Source of the DNA: Litorivita pollutaquae
GTDB taxonomy: Bacteria; Pseudomonadota; Alphaproteobacteria; Rhodobacterales; Rhodobacteraceae
Length of the DNA: 64,000 bases
NCBI RefSeq assembly: GCF_003205515.1
Contig: NZ_KZ826491.1
Coordinates: 26,117-90,116 of the forward strand
Direction of reading: 5' to 3'
The notes below the pieces were generated by a model. The model was given only the letters and a program-made list of their open reading frames with translations. It did no database searches and was not told the DNA's origin. Position 1 is the first letter of the stretch. Each line of letters begins with the position of its first letter. Below are positions 25,370-34,558 of this stretch, in pieces. Both the position numbers and the translations under genes were made by a program.

Positions 25370-27382
25370 ATGCGCGAACTCGAACCCGCCTTAAAGCCCC
25401 GCCGCGACTCGAATCGCAAAGGCGCTGTCGCGCTGGTGCGCCGCCGGGGCGCTGCCGCCGGACAGGGCCTGCGCCATATGGTAACGGCGGGCGTCATGGG
25501 GATCGCTTTGGCGGTATGTGCCGCAGGGTTGGCGCGCGGAGAAAGCCATGCACAGCCTGACACAGGCGATGGCATCATCCGCTCGCACGGCTATTCCTTC
25601 TTTGGGGATTTGAAATATCCTGCGGATTTTCCTCATTTTGATTACGTTAATCCCGATGCGCCGAAGGGCGGGGAGATTTCCCTGTCCGCACCGGGCACAT
25701 TTGATTCTATGAACCCCTACAGCCGCAAGGGCCGCGCGGGGCGCTATAGCTGGATGATTTATGAAAGTTTGCTGGGTGAAATGCCCGCCACCAGCGGCGG
25801 GTTGCCCGCGGATACCTATGGCGAAAGCTACGGATTGTTGGCCGAACGTCTTGAGTATGACGAAGGCAAAACATGGGTGATCTTCCATATGCGCCCGGAA
25901 GCACGGTTTTCCGACGGCACGCCGGTGACGGCGCATGATGTGGTGTTTTCCCATAACCTGTTTCTCGAGCAGGGATTGCCGTCCTACGCGACGGCAGTGA
26001 AAAAACGGATACTAAGTGCCGAGGCTCTGGATGATCACACGGTGAAATTCACCTTTGCCACCGGCATTTCGCGCCGCTCGTTGATTGATCAGGTGGGCGG
26101 CACGCCGGTGTTTCCGCGCGCTTGGTATGAAAAAACCGGGGCCCGCCTTGACGAGCCGCGCCTTGATGCCGCACCGGGCTCCGGCCCCTATGTGATGCAA
26201 AGCGCCGAGGTGAACCGCCGCATCGTCTACAAACGCAATCCCGAGTATTGGGGTAAGGACCTGCCGATCAACAAGGGGCGGCATAATTTCGATCGCATCC
26301 GTATCGAATATTTCGCCGATGACAGCGCGGGTTTCGAGGCGTTCAAGGCGGGCGAATATACGTTCCGGCCCGAAGGCGATTCCAAAAAATGGGCGACAGG
26401 ATATGATTTTCCGGCTCGCACGCGCGGCGATGTGATCCTCGAAGAATTGCCCGATGGCACGCCGCCGACCCCGACAGGGATCGTGTTCAACCTTGGCAAG
26501 GATGTGCTCAAGGACCGCAATGTGCGCAAGGCGATTGCTTTGGCGTTCAATTTTGAATGGACCAATGCGTCGTTACAATACGGGCTTTTTGCGCAGCGCC
26601 ACAGCTTTACCCAAGGCTCGCCCTTGGAAGCCAAAGGCGCGCCGGAGGGAGCGGAGCTTGAGTTGCTTCGCGGGCTCGGGGATTTGGTGCCCGAAGATAT
26701 GTTGACCGAGCCGGCGCTTTTGGCACATACTTCGAACCCGGACCGGTTGACCGACCGGCGCAACCTGCGCGCCGCGATGAAGATGCTCGACGCCGCCGGA
26801 TGGGCGGTGGGAGATGACGGTATCCGGCGCAATGCGGCGGGGCAAAAGCTGTCGCTGGATTTCCCGGTTAACTCCTCCGGCTCCGCGACATTGGAGGCGG
26901 TCGTCACCAATTTTGCGCAAAACCTCGAAGCCATGGGCATTGATATCAAGGTCGAAAAGGTTGATCCCAGCCAGTTCACCCTGCGCAGTCGCGACCGTGA
27001 TTACGATCTGATCTTCGACAGCTATTCCGCGTTTTTGGGCACCGGCACCGGATTGATCCAAATGTATGGCACCTCCGAGGTGGAAAACAACGTCTTCAAC
27101 CCTGCGGGTCTTGCTTCGCCTTTGGTCGATAAATTGATCGATGTGTCGCTCAATGCGACGACGCGGGAGGACCAGGATGTTGCGCTCATGGCATTGGACC
27201 GGGCCTTGCGGCATGAGTTTTTCATGATCCCCGTTTGGTATAATCCGACCTCTTGGGTGGCCTATTGGAACATGTATGAACACCCCGCCGAATTGCCGCC
27301 CTATGCTTTGGGCGTATTGGATTTCTGGTGGTGGAATGCTGACAAAGCGGCGGCGCTCAAAGCCTCCGGCGCGTTGAGGTAG
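25370..27382 (+). CDS. yejA: Oligopeptide ABC transporter, periplasmic binding protein (YejA type)
   Basis: The 670-residue solute-binding protein has a long basic N-terminus and a signal segment (TAGVMGIALAVCAAGLARG). It starts the mature part with GYSFFGDLKYPADFPHFDYVNPDAPKGGE-like sequence typical of YejA rather than OppA (longer than the usual ~550 residues). In E. coli YejABEF imports peptides, including microcin C. ATG 25370 follows GAGGAGG; a GTG at 25352 lies inside the ribosome-site region and is rejected. It is first of four genes encoding a complete importer. Confidence 0.9.
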   Translation: MRELEPALKPRRDSNRKGAVALVRRRGAAAGQGLRHMVTAGVMGIALAVCAAGLARGESHAQPDTGDGIIRSHGYSFFGDLKYPADFPHFDYVNPDAPKGGEISLSAPGTFDSMNPYSRKGRAGRYSWMIYESLLGEMPATSGGLPADTYGESYGLLAERLEYDEGKTWVIFHMRPEARFSDGTPVTAHDVVFSHNLFLEQGLPSYATAVKKRILSAEALDDHTVKFTFATGISRRSLIDQVGGTPVFPRAWYEKTGARLDEPRLDAAPGSGPYVMQSAEVNRRIVYKRNPEYWGKDLPINKGRHNFDRIRIEYFADDSAGFEAFKAGEYTFRPEGDSKKWATGYDFPARTRGDVILEELPDGTPPTPTGIVFNLGKDVLKDRNVRKAIALAFNFEWTNASLQYGLFAQRHSFTQGSPLEAKGAPEGAELELLRGLGDLVPEDMLTEPALLAHTSNPDRLTDRRNLRAAMKMLDAAGWAVGDDGIRRNAAGQKLSLDFPVNSSGSATLEAVVTNFAQNLEAMGIDIKVEKVDPSQFTLRSRDRDYDLIFDSYSAFLGTGTGLIQMYGTSEVENNVFNPAGLASPLVDKLIDVSLNATTREDQDVALMALDRALRHEFFMIPVWYNPTSWVAYWNMYEHPAELPPYALGVLDFWWWNADKAAALKASGALR

Positions 27383-27391
27383 TCCGCCGCA

Positions 27392-28483
27392 ATGGGAGCC
27401 TATATCTTACGGCGGTTGCTGCTGATCATCCCGACGCTGGTTGGGATCATGGTGATCAACTTCGCGCTTGTGCAATTTGTCCCCGGCGGGCCGGTCGAAC
27501 AGATCATCGCCGAAATGCAAGGGCAGGGCGATGTGTTCGAGGGCTTTGCCGGTGGCGGCAATGATGGCGGCGCGGATATGGCCAGCGCTGGCGGGGATGA
27601 CAAATACCTCGGTGCGCGCGGCCTTCCGGCGGAGTTCATCGCTGATCTCGAACGACAATTTGGCCTCGACAAACCGCCGCTTGAGCGGTTCTTCGGGATG
27701 ATGTGGAATTATATGCGGCTTGATTTCGGCGAGAGCTATTTTCGCAAGATCTCGGTGGTTGATCTGGTGCTTGAAAAGATGCCGGTGTCGATCACATTGG
27801 GCCTGTGGTCCACGATTATTGCCTATCTGGTGTCGATCCCTTTGGGTATTCGCAAGGCCGTACATGACGGATCGCGCTTTGACACATGGACGTCGGGGTT
27901 GATCATCGTCGCCTATGCGATCCCGGGATTTTTGTTTGCGATTTTGTTGATGGTCCTCTTCGCGGGCGGCTCGTATTGGCAAATCTTCCCGCTGCGCGGG
28001 CTGACCTCCGAGAACTTTGATCAACTTAGCGCCTTTGGAAAGGCCAAGGATTACCTGTGGCATATCGCTTTGCCGGTGATTGCATCGACGATTTCGGCCT
28101 TTGCCACGCTGACCCTGCTGACAAAGAACAGCTTTCTCGACGAGATCAAAAAGCAATATGTGATGACCGCGCGGGCCAAGGGATTGACCGCGTCGCGGGT
28201 GCTTTATGGTCATGTGTTCCGCAACGCGATGCTCATCGTGATTGCCGGATTTCCGGCCGTGTTCATCGGCGTGTTCTTTGGCGGGAGCTTGTTGATCGAA
28301 ACGATTTTCTCGCTTGATGGGTTGGGGCGGCTCGGGTTCGAGGCCGCCGTGGCGCGCGATTATCCGGTGATGTTCGGCACGCTGTTTATCTTTGGCCTGA
28401 TCGGTCTCGTGGTCGGCATCCTGTCGGATCTGATGTATGTGTTGGTCGATCCGCGCATCGATTTTGAAAAGCGGGAGGGATAG
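27392..28483 (+). CDS. yejB: Oligopeptide ABC transporter permease (YejB type)
   Basis: This inner-membrane permease (363 aa) begins with the usual [31 protein letters not shown] and has about six membrane segments. The cytoplasmic EAA-like loop that contacts the ATPase is visible as [20 protein letters not shown]. The long loop after the first helix ([16 protein letters not shown]) is typical of YejB rather than DppB. It follows yejA by 9 bases and precedes yejE by 5. Confidence 0.93.
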   Translation: MGAYILRRLLLIIPTLVGIMVINFALVQFVPGGPVEQIIAEMQGQGDVFEGFAGGGNDGGADMASAGGDDKYLGARGLPAEFIADLERQFGLDKPPLERFFGMMWNYMRLDFGESYFRKISVVDLVLEKMPVSITLGLWSTIIAYLVSIPLGIRKAVHDGSRFDTWTSGLIIVAYAIPGFLFAILLMVLFAGGSYWQIFPLRGLTSENFDQLSAFGKAKDYLWHIALPVIASTISAFATLTLLTKNSFLDEIKKQYVMTARAKGLTASRVLYGHVFRNAMLIVIAGFPAVFIGVFFGGSLLIETIFSLDGLGRLGFEAAVARDYPVMFGTLFIFGLIGLVVGILSDLMYVLVDPRIDFEKREG

Positions 28484-28488
28484 GCGAT

Positions 28489-29604
28489 ATGGCTTTGATC
28501 ACGCTCTCGCCGCTCAACGCCCGCCGGTGGCGTAATTTCCGCCGCAACGGACGGGCCTTTTGGTCTTTGATCCTGTTCAGCATTCTCTTCGGCCTGTCGA
28601 TGTTTGCCGAGTTTTTAGCCAACGACAAACCGATCCTCGTGAACTATCGCGGCGGGTATTACATGCCGATTTTCAAATTCTACCCCGAGGTGGCGTTTGG
28701 CGGGGATTTCAAAACCGAAGCGATTTATCGCGATCCCGAGGTTAAATGCCTGATCCGGTCGGGCGGGATCGAGGATTGTTTCGACGATCCTGAGGATATT
28801 TTGAAAGAGATCGACGCAGGCACATATAGCGCCGAGGGGTTCAAGAAAGGTTGGTCGATCTGGCCGCCGATCCCCTACAGTTATGACACGCCTGTGGACC
28901 GCCCCGGTGCCGCGCCATTGCCGCCGAACGGGCAAAACCTGCTGGGCACGGATGACACCAAACGCGATGTGTTGGCGCGGGTGATATATGGGTTCCGACT
29001 GTCGGTTTTGTTCACATTGATCGTTACGGTGATCTCGACAGCGATCGGAATCGCGGCGGGCGCGTTACAGGGGTATTTTGGCGGCTGGGTGGATTTGATC
29101 ACCCAAAGGGCGATGGAAATCTGGTCTTCGACGCCGCAAATTTACGTCATCATCATCATGTTCTCGATCCTGCCGCGGGGGTTTTGGCTGTTGGTGTTCA
29201 TCACGGTGCTGTTCGGTTGGATGAGCCTTGTGGGCGTGGTGCGGGCCGAATTTTTGCGCGCGCGCAATCTTGAATATGTGCGCGCGGCCAAGGCATTGGG
29301 CGTCAGCAACGCGACCATCATGTTCCGCCACATGTTGCCCAACGCGATGGTGGCGACGCTGACAATGTTGCCCTTCATCGTGACGGGCACAATCGCCTTG
29401 CTGGCGGGGCTGGATTTCCTTGGCTTCGGCTTGCCTGCATCTTTGCCGTCTTTGGGCGAATTGACCTTGCAGGCCAAACAGAACCTTGAAGCCCCTTGGC
29501 TCGCCTTCACGGCCTTCTTCGCTTTTGCCATTATGCTGTCGCTGCTCGTTTTCATTTTCGAGGGCGTGCGCGATGCGTTTGATCCCAGAAAGACCTTTCA
29601 ATGA
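28489..29604 (+). CDS. yejE: Oligopeptide ABC transporter permease (YejE type)
   Basis: The second permease (371 aa) has an N-terminal helix (FWSLILFSILFGLSMFAEF), a long periplasmic loop and five more helices. The EAA loop reads RAAKALGVSNATIMFRHMLP, and LGTDDTKRDVLARVIYG marks the DppC/OppC/YejE class. It pairs with YejB to form the channel. Its stop overlaps the start of yejF (ATGA), which points to translational coupling. Confidence 0.93.
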   Translation: MALITLSPLNARRWRNFRRNGRAFWSLILFSILFGLSMFAEFLANDKPILVNYRGGYYMPIFKFYPEVAFGGDFKTEAIYRDPEVKCLIRSGGIEDCFDDPEDILKEIDAGTYSAEGFKKGWSIWPPIPYSYDTPVDRPGAAPLPPNGQNLLGTDDTKRDVLARVIYGFRLSVLFTLIVTVISTAIGIAAGALQGYFGGWVDLITQRAMEIWSSTPQIYVIIIMFSILPRGFWLLVFITVLFGWMSLVGVVRAEFLRARNLEYVRAAKALGVSNATIMFRHMLPNAMVATLTMLPFIVTGTIALLAGLDFLGFGLPASLPSLGELTLQAKQNLEAPWLAFTAFFAFAIMLSLLVFIFEGVRDAFDPRKTFQ

Positions 29605-31211
29605 GTATTCTAGAGGTCAAAAACCTGACTGTGGGCTTTCGTCAGGATGGCAAGGTCCACGCGGCGGTCAAAGGAGTGAGCTTTGCTTTGGATCGCGGGG
29701 AAACCGTGGCTTTGGTGGGCGAATCCGGTTCGGGTAAATCGGTTACGGCGCTGTCGACCGTGTCGCTTTTGGGCAGCAATGCCGAGGTCAGCGGATCGGT
29801 GACCTATGACGGCACCGAGATGATCGGAGCAAATGAACGCGACCTGCGCCGGGTGCGGGGCAACGATATTTCCTTTATTTTCCAAGAGCCGATGACCTCG
29901 CTCAATCCGCTTCATACGTTGGAAAAACAACTGGCGGAGTCGATCGAGTTGCATCAAGGGCTGCGCGGCGCGGCGCTGAGTGCGCGGATTATCGAATTGC
30001 TGCTCCGTGTCGGCATTCGCGACCCCGAAACCCGGTTGGGTGCCTATCCGCACCAATTATCGGGCGGGCAAAGGCAACGTGTGATGATCGCTATGGCTTT
30101 GGCCAATAAGCCTGACATCTTGATCGCGGATGAGCCGACGACGGCCCTTGATGTGACCATTCAGGCGCAGATTTTGGAATTGCTGGCCGAGCTCAAACGC
30201 GAAGAGAACATGGGGCTGTTGTTCATCACCCATGATTTGGGCGTGGTGCGCCGGATTGCTGATCGTGTCTGCGTGATGAAAGACGGAGAGATCGTCGAGG
30301 AGGGGCCAACGGCGGATATTTTCGCCGCGCCACAGCATCCTTATACACAAAAACTTCTGGCGGCCCGTGCGGTCGGGCGGCCCGCGCCGGTGGCTGCGGA
30401 CGCGCCGGTGGTGGCACAGACCGAGCATCTCAAAGTCTGGTTTCCGATCCAAAAGGGGTTTTTGAAAAAAACCGTTGGCCATGTCAAAGCGGTGAATGAC
30501 GCGTCGATTTCTGTGCGGGCGGGTGAAACGCTTGGCATCGTCGGCGAGAGCGGGTCGGGCAAGACGACGTTGGCCTTGGCGATTATGCGTTTGATTGCCT
30601 CACAGGGCGGTATTCAGTTTGATAACCGTGATTTGCACAAGATATCGACACGCGGCTTGCGCAGCCTGCGCGGCGATATGCAAATCGTGTTTCAAGACCC
30701 CTTCGGATCACTCAGCCCGCGCATGACCTGCGAGCAGATCATCGCCGAGGGGCTGGGTGTGCATGGCACCTCTGCGGGCAAGGACCGGCGGCAAATGGTC
30801 ACCGATGTGATGGTCGAAGTGGGGCTTAGCCCCGAGATGATGCATCGCTACCCGCATGAGTTTTCCGGCGGTCAACGTCAACGGATTGCCATTGCCCGTG
30901 CGATGATATTGCGCCCCAAATTGGTGGTTCTGGACGAGCCGACTTCGGCGCTTGATATGACCGTGCAGGTGCAAATCGTCGATCTCCTGCGGAACTTGCA
31001 AGTGAAATACGGTCTTGCCTATCTCTTCATCAGTCACGATTTGCACGTCGTGCGCGCCATGAGCCACAAGATGATTGTCATGCGTCAAGGTGATGTCATC
31101 GAGGCGGGCGAAGCGGGGGCAATCTTTGATGCGCCGCAAACCGAATATACCGCCGCGCTTTTGGCTGCGGCGCTGGATTTGAAAGCGGATGAGGCCGCGA
31201 CCGGACAATAG
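29601..31211 (+). CDS. yejF: Oligopeptide ABC transporter, double ATPase (YejF type)
   Basis: The 536-residue protein fuses two ABC ATPase domains. The first has Walker [10 protein letters not shown], signature LSGGQRQRV and Walker [13 protein letters not shown]. The second has Walker [10 protein letters not shown], signature FSGGQRQRI and Walker [13 protein letters not shown]. Each is followed by an oligopeptide-transporter C-terminal extension ([22 protein letters not shown]). It powers YejBE. It is the last gene of the operon and is convergent with hemN; only a weak hairpin lies between them. Confidence 0.95.
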   Translation: MSILEVKNLTVGFRQDGKVHAAVKGVSFALDRGETVALVGESGSGKSVTALSTVSLLGSNAEVSGSVTYDGTEMIGANERDLRRVRGNDISFIFQEPMTSLNPLHTLEKQLAESIELHQGLRGAALSARIIELLLRVGIRDPETRLGAYPHQLSGGQRQRVMIAMALANKPDILIADEPTTALDVTIQAQILELLAELKREENMGLLFITHDLGVVRRIADRVCVMKDGEIVEEGPTADIFAAPQHPYTQKLLAARAVGRPAPVAADAPVVAQTEHLKVWFPIQKGFLKKTVGHVKAVNDASISVRAGETLGIVGESGSGKTTLALAIMRLIASQGGIQFDNRDLHKISTRGLRSLRGDMQIVFQDPFGSLSPRMTCEQIIAEGLGVHGTSAGKDRRQMVTDVMVEVGLSPEMMHRYPHEFSGGQRQRIAIARAMILRPKLVVLDEPTSALDMTVQVQIVDLLRNLQVKYGLAYLFISHDLHVVRAMSHKMIVMRQGDVIEAGEAGAIFDAPQTEYTAALLAAALDLKADEAATGQ

Positions 31212-31249
31212 ATCGGCCGCGTTTGCGGGCGGGGGGCCTTCGGCAGGCC

Positions 31250-32605
31250 TCAGATGGCCGAGCTATGCCCGGCTTTGCTCAAATCATAGGCATCGATGCT
31301 GCGCGCGATCATGCGGGTCAAAGGGCGCGCAGCCGGCGGGATCGCCAACCGATCCGGAGTGACCTGTAGCAATCCGTCATACCCGCAGGCGATATCGGCA
31401 AAACGCTGGTCAATCTCGGCCTGCGTCAAACCGAAGTCACGGCGCAATTCCTCGGCATTGATTTCGAAATCACACATCAAGGCTTCGATCATCCGGCCAC
31501 GTAGGATGTCCTCGTTGCTGAATTTATGCCCGCGCGAGATCGAGAACCGGTCGTCGCGGATCTTGCCGGTATGGGCGCCGGTTGCGGGGGCATTTTGCGC
31601 ATAGCCTTGCGGGAACCGCGAAATTGACGAAGCCCCAACCCCGATCAGCGCCACGGCGGTGTCATCGGTGTACCCTTGGAAGTTGCGGCGCAGGGTGCCG
31701 GCGCGGCGGGCCTTGGCCAATCCGTCTTCGGGGCGGGCGAAATGGTCGATCCCAATGGCGTCATAGCCGTCCCACTCAAACAGCCGCGCGGCGGTTTCAA
31801 ACAGCGCGAGCCGCTCTTGCGGGGTCGGCAGCGCGTCCGAGGGGATCATCTGTTGTCGCTTTGCCATCCATGGCACATGCGCATAGCCATAGAGCGCCAC
31901 GCGATCCGGCGACAGCGCCAGCAATTTTTGCACACTCTCGGTGATCTTCTCATTGGTTTGATGCGGAAGGCCAAAGAGAATATCGGCGTTGAGGCTTTCA
32001 ATCCCGCGCGCGCGGATCATGTCCACCGCATCGCGGGTGATGTCGAAACTTTGCATCCGTCCGATGCTTTGCTGGATGCCCTCATCGAAATCCTGCACCC
32101 CGATCGAGGCGCGGTTCATCCCCGCAGCGGCCAGAGCATCAAGGCGACCTTCATCAATCTCGTTCGGGTCGATTTCGACCGAAAATTCGTAGTTCTCTGC
32201 AAAAGGGGCGATTTCGGCGATTTTTGTCGCAAGGTCTTGCATCATTGCCGGTTGGAGCAACGTCGGCGTGCCCCCGCCCCAATGCAGCCGTGACAGGCGG
32301 ACGCCCTCGGGCAAATGCCGCGCCAACATGTCCAGTTCGGTCAACAAGGTTTGCAGATAGGCCAGCACCGGCGCATCGCTTTGCGTGCCTTGGGTGCGGC
32401 AGGCGCAAAACCAACACAGCCGCCGACAAAACGGCACATGCACATAAAGAGATATCGCGCTGCCCTTCGGCAGGGCTTCGATCCATTGCGTATAGGTGTC
32501 CGGCCCGACGTCATTGTTGAAGTGCGGGGCGGTGGGATATGAGGTGTAACGCGGAACTTTCGCGTCAAACAGCCCCATGTGAGCAAGTTGGGTTTGTGTG
32601 ACCAT
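31250..32605 (-). CDS. hemN: Oxygen-independent coproporphyrinogen III dehydrogenase
   Basis: HemN is a radical-SAM enzyme that oxidatively decarboxylates coproporphyrinogen III to protoporphyrinogen IX without oxygen. The 451-residue protein has the cluster-binding CRRLCWFCAC (C60, C64, C67, plus C69 typical of true HemN). The preceding Tyr in ISLYVHVPFC, the GGGTP motif and the HemN-type C-terminus are also present, so it is HemN and not the HemW look-alike. It is divergent from fnrL with an FNR box between them and complements the oxygen-dependent hemF at 48.2 kb. Confidence 0.95.
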   Translation of the reverse strand: MVTQTQLAHMGLFDAKVPRYTSYPTAPHFNNDVGPDTYTQWIEALPKGSAISLYVHVPFCRRLCWFCACRTQGTQSDAPVLAYLQTLLTELDMLARHLPEGVRLSRLHWGGGTPTLLQPAMMQDLATKIAEIAPFAENYEFSVEIDPNEIDEGRLDALAAAGMNRASIGVQDFDEGIQQSIGRMQSFDITRDAVDMIRARGIESLNADILFGLPHQTNEKITESVQKLLALSPDRVALYGYAHVPWMAKRQQMIPSDALPTPQERLALFETAARLFEWDGYDAIGIDHFARPEDGLAKARRAGTLRRNFQGYTDDTAVALIGVGASSISRFPQGYAQNAPATGAHTGKIRDDRFSISRGHKFSNEDILRGRMIEALMCDFEINAEELRRDFGLTQAEIDQRFADIACGYDGLLQVTPDRLAIPPAARPLTRMIARSIDAYDLSKAGHSSAI

Positions 32606-32640
32606 GGCGCGAGTGATATGCTCAGTGAGATGCTAAAACT

Positions 32641-32654
32641 TTGACACAGATCAA
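32641..32654. promoter_or_regulatory. FNR box between hemN and fnrL
   Basis: TTGACACAGATCAA matches the FNR consensus TTGAT-N4-ATCAA with one change. Its centre is about 42 bases from the hemN start and 24 from the fnrL start, so it could activate hemN and let FnrL control its own gene. Confidence 0.85.
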
Positions 32655-32671
32655 ACGCGCTAAGAGACCCT

Positions 32672-33418
32672 ATGCTCAAAGAACAAATCAAGTCCCTGCC
32701 CCATGAATGCGACGATTGCCCGATCCGGCATCGTGCGGTTTGCGCGCGCTGTGATGCGGACGACCTCGAGCGTCTTGAAGAGATTAAATATTATCGCAGC
32801 TTCCAGGCGGGGCAGACGGTGATCTGGTCCGGTGACAAGATGGATTTTGTCGGATCTGTGGTGTCCGGGATCGCGACGCTGACGCAGACGATGGAAGACG
32901 GGCGGACGCAAATGGTCGGCCTATTGCTGCCGTCGGATTTCGTTGGGCGCCCGGGGCGCGAAGGATCGGCCTATGATGTGGTGGCGACCACCGATCTGAT
33001 GATGTGCTGTTTCCGTAAAAAACCGTTCGAAGAGATGATGGAAACGACGCCGCATGTGGCACAACGTTTGTTGGAAATGACGTTGGATGAATTGGATGCG
33101 GCGCGCGAATGGATGTTGGTGCTGGGCCGCAAGACGGCCCGCGAAAAGATCGCTTCGCTTTTGTCGATTATCGGGCGGAGGGATGCGTCGTTGAACTTGC
33201 GCGGCACTAAGGGGCCGTTGGTGTTTGACCTGCCGCTGACCCGTGAAGCCATGGCGGATTATCTTGGGCTGACGCTTGAGACTGTGAGCCGTCAGATGTC
33301 GGCGCTTAAACGGGATGGGGTGATCACATTGGAAGGCAAACGCAATGTGACAATCCCCGATTTCGGGCGTTTGATGGACGAGGCGGGCGATGATTCCGAT
33401 GGTGGAATGTTCGCCTGA
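32672..33418 (+). CDS. fnrL: FNR-type oxygen-sensing transcription regulator FnrL
   Basis: This 248-residue Crp/Fnr regulator has N-terminal cysteines C13, C16 and C24 (with C27) and a central cysteine at about 112-113. They can hold the oxygen-labile 4Fe-4S cluster of FNR. A cyclic-nucleotide-like beta-barrel and a winged helix follow; its recognition helix ETVSRQMSALKR contains the E-xx-S-R pattern that reads TTGAT half-sites. Without oxygen the dimer activates micro-oxic genes. Predicted targets in this window are hemN, fnrL itself, ccoNOQP, ccoGHIS and possibly the stress gene. Confidence 0.95.
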   Translation: MLKEQIKSLPHECDDCPIRHRAVCARCDADDLERLEEIKYYRSFQAGQTVIWSGDKMDFVGSVVSGIATLTQTMEDGRTQMVGLLLPSDFVGRPGREGSAYDVVATTDLMMCCFRKKPFEEMMETTPHVAQRLLEMTLDELDAAREWMLVLGRKTAREKIASLLSIIGRRDASLNLRGTKGPLVFDLPLTREAMADYLGLTLETVSRQMSALKRDGVITLEGKRNVTIPDFGRLMDEAGDDSDGGMFA

Positions 33419-33465
33419 TCCCACGCGTACGGAACCGATTTTTCGATTTGTTTGTTAATGTAATG

Positions 33466-33499
33466 CCCCCTGCGTAGAAGCCCTGCGCAGGGGGTTTTT
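33466..33499. terminator. Terminator between convergent fnrL and usp genes
   Basis: CCCCCTGCG and CGCAGGGGG form a 9-bp stem followed by T5 on the plus strand. It lies 48 bases after fnrL and 16 bases beyond the end of the opposing gene. Confidence 0.88.
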
Positions 33500-33514
33500 G
33501 TGACGTAATCTGCC

Positions 33515-34354
33515 CTAATGCGCCATCAATACCGGTAAAGTGGCTTGCTCGAGCATATAGCGGGTGGCCCCGCCGAGGATCGCTTCGCGGAAGCGTGAAT
33601 GACCATAAGCTCCCATCACGATCATGTCGGCTTCGATATCGGCGGCATGGCGGATGAGCACGTCGGAGATGCGCGGCAGCGTTTTGGACAGAACGTCGAT
33701 TTCGCAGCGCACGCCGTGGCGCGACAGGAATTGTGACAGCATGCCGCCGGGATCCGAACGTGTCGGTCCATGGGTTGGCGGATCGATCACCACCACATGT
33801 ACGCTATCGGCGGCGGCGAGAAGGGGAAGCGCCGCCCTCGCGGCGGCCAGAGCTTCGGAGCTTTCGTTCCACGCCAGCAAGATGCGCTTGGGGGTCGGAT
33901 TTGGTTGGGCATCATTGGGGATCACCAAAACCGGAACCCCTCCATCAAACAGGGCGGCTTCGACGACGGGTTCAAGTTCGGCGCCGCGATCCTTGCCATA
34001 AGGTTGCGGCAGCACCACCAGATCGGTGAAACGGGCGCGTGCGGCAACGTGACGTGACAGGTCTGCCAATTGCGCAACGCCGCTTTCGGTGGACCAACGA
34101 ATTTCGGCGGGGGCCAATTCGGCACGTGCTTTGGCTTCGATGTCGTCGGCCTCGTCTTGTGCACGCGTTATGGTTTCTTGCAGCACCGCAGCATTGGCGC
34201 CCGCATAATAATATCCGGTTTGGCTTCGGTCGACACCAAGACATAGCGCATCCAGATGCGCATCCAGCTTCGCGGCTAAGGCGGTCGCGTGAGCGAGAGT
34301 GTTCTTGAGTAGAGTGTCATCCGTTAACACGGTGAAAATAGAAGTATAGGCCAT
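33515..34354 (-). CDS. Universal stress protein, two UspA domains
   Basis: The 279-residue cytoplasmic protein holds two tandem UspA folds. The second ends with the ATP-binding pattern MGAYGHSRFREAILGGATRYML (G-2x-G-9x-G-S/T type). The first has a degenerate version. USPs bind ATP or other ligands and help survival under stress or low oxygen. The start follows AGGAGG. It is divergent from ccoN, and one of the two FNR boxes in the shared leader lies 70 bases upstream, so oxygen control is plausible. Confidence 0.9.
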   Translation of the reverse strand: MAYTSIFTVLTDDTLLKNTLAHATALAAKLDAHLDALCLGVDRSQTGYYYAGANAAVLQETITRAQDEADDIEAKARAELAPAEIRWSTESGVAQLADLSRHVAARARFTDLVVLPQPYGKDRGAELEPVVEAALFDGGVPVLVIPNDAQPNPTPKRILLAWNESSEALAAARAALPLLAAADSVHVVVIDPPTHGPTRSDPGGMLSQFLSRHGVRCEIDVLSKTLPRISDVLIRHAADIEADMIVMGAYGHSRFREAILGGATRYMLEQATLPVLMAH

Positions 34355-34417
34355 GAGACCCTCCTACGGAATGGTTTGACTGTTTTTTAGCATATTCGAT
34401 GCATGCGGCGGGCATCT

Positions 34418-34431
34418 TTGACACCGGTCAA
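34418..34431. promoter_or_regulatory. FNR-box-like palindrome, usp-proximal
   Basis: TTGACACCGGTCAA is a perfect 5-4-5 palindrome (TTGAC/GTCAA) close to the FNR consensus. It lies 32 bases (about three helical turns) from the second box at 34450-34463 in the usp-ccoN divergent region. Confidence 0.65.
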
Positions 34432-34449
34432 TAAACAACATCGCATATG

Positions 34450-34463
34450 TTGATGCAGATCAA
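34450..34463. promoter_or_regulatory. FNR box upstream of ccoN
   Basis: TTGATGCAGATCAA is an exact TTGAT-N4-ATCAA consensus, centred about 103 bases before the ccoN start. It fits FnrL activation of the cbb3 oxidase operon. Confidence 0.9.
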
Positions 34464-34558
34464 AGCGGCGCGCGGCGCAGGGGGTGAAAAGGCCAACAGT
34501 CAAAATCCGCCTATGCGAAGCGACGCGAATCGTGTGGGCACCGACGAAGGGACGCAAC

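Noticed and set aside
31225..31250. Terminator between yejF and hemN
   Set aside because: A small GGCCT/AGGCC hairpin exists but has no U-run and a short stem, so it was not listed.
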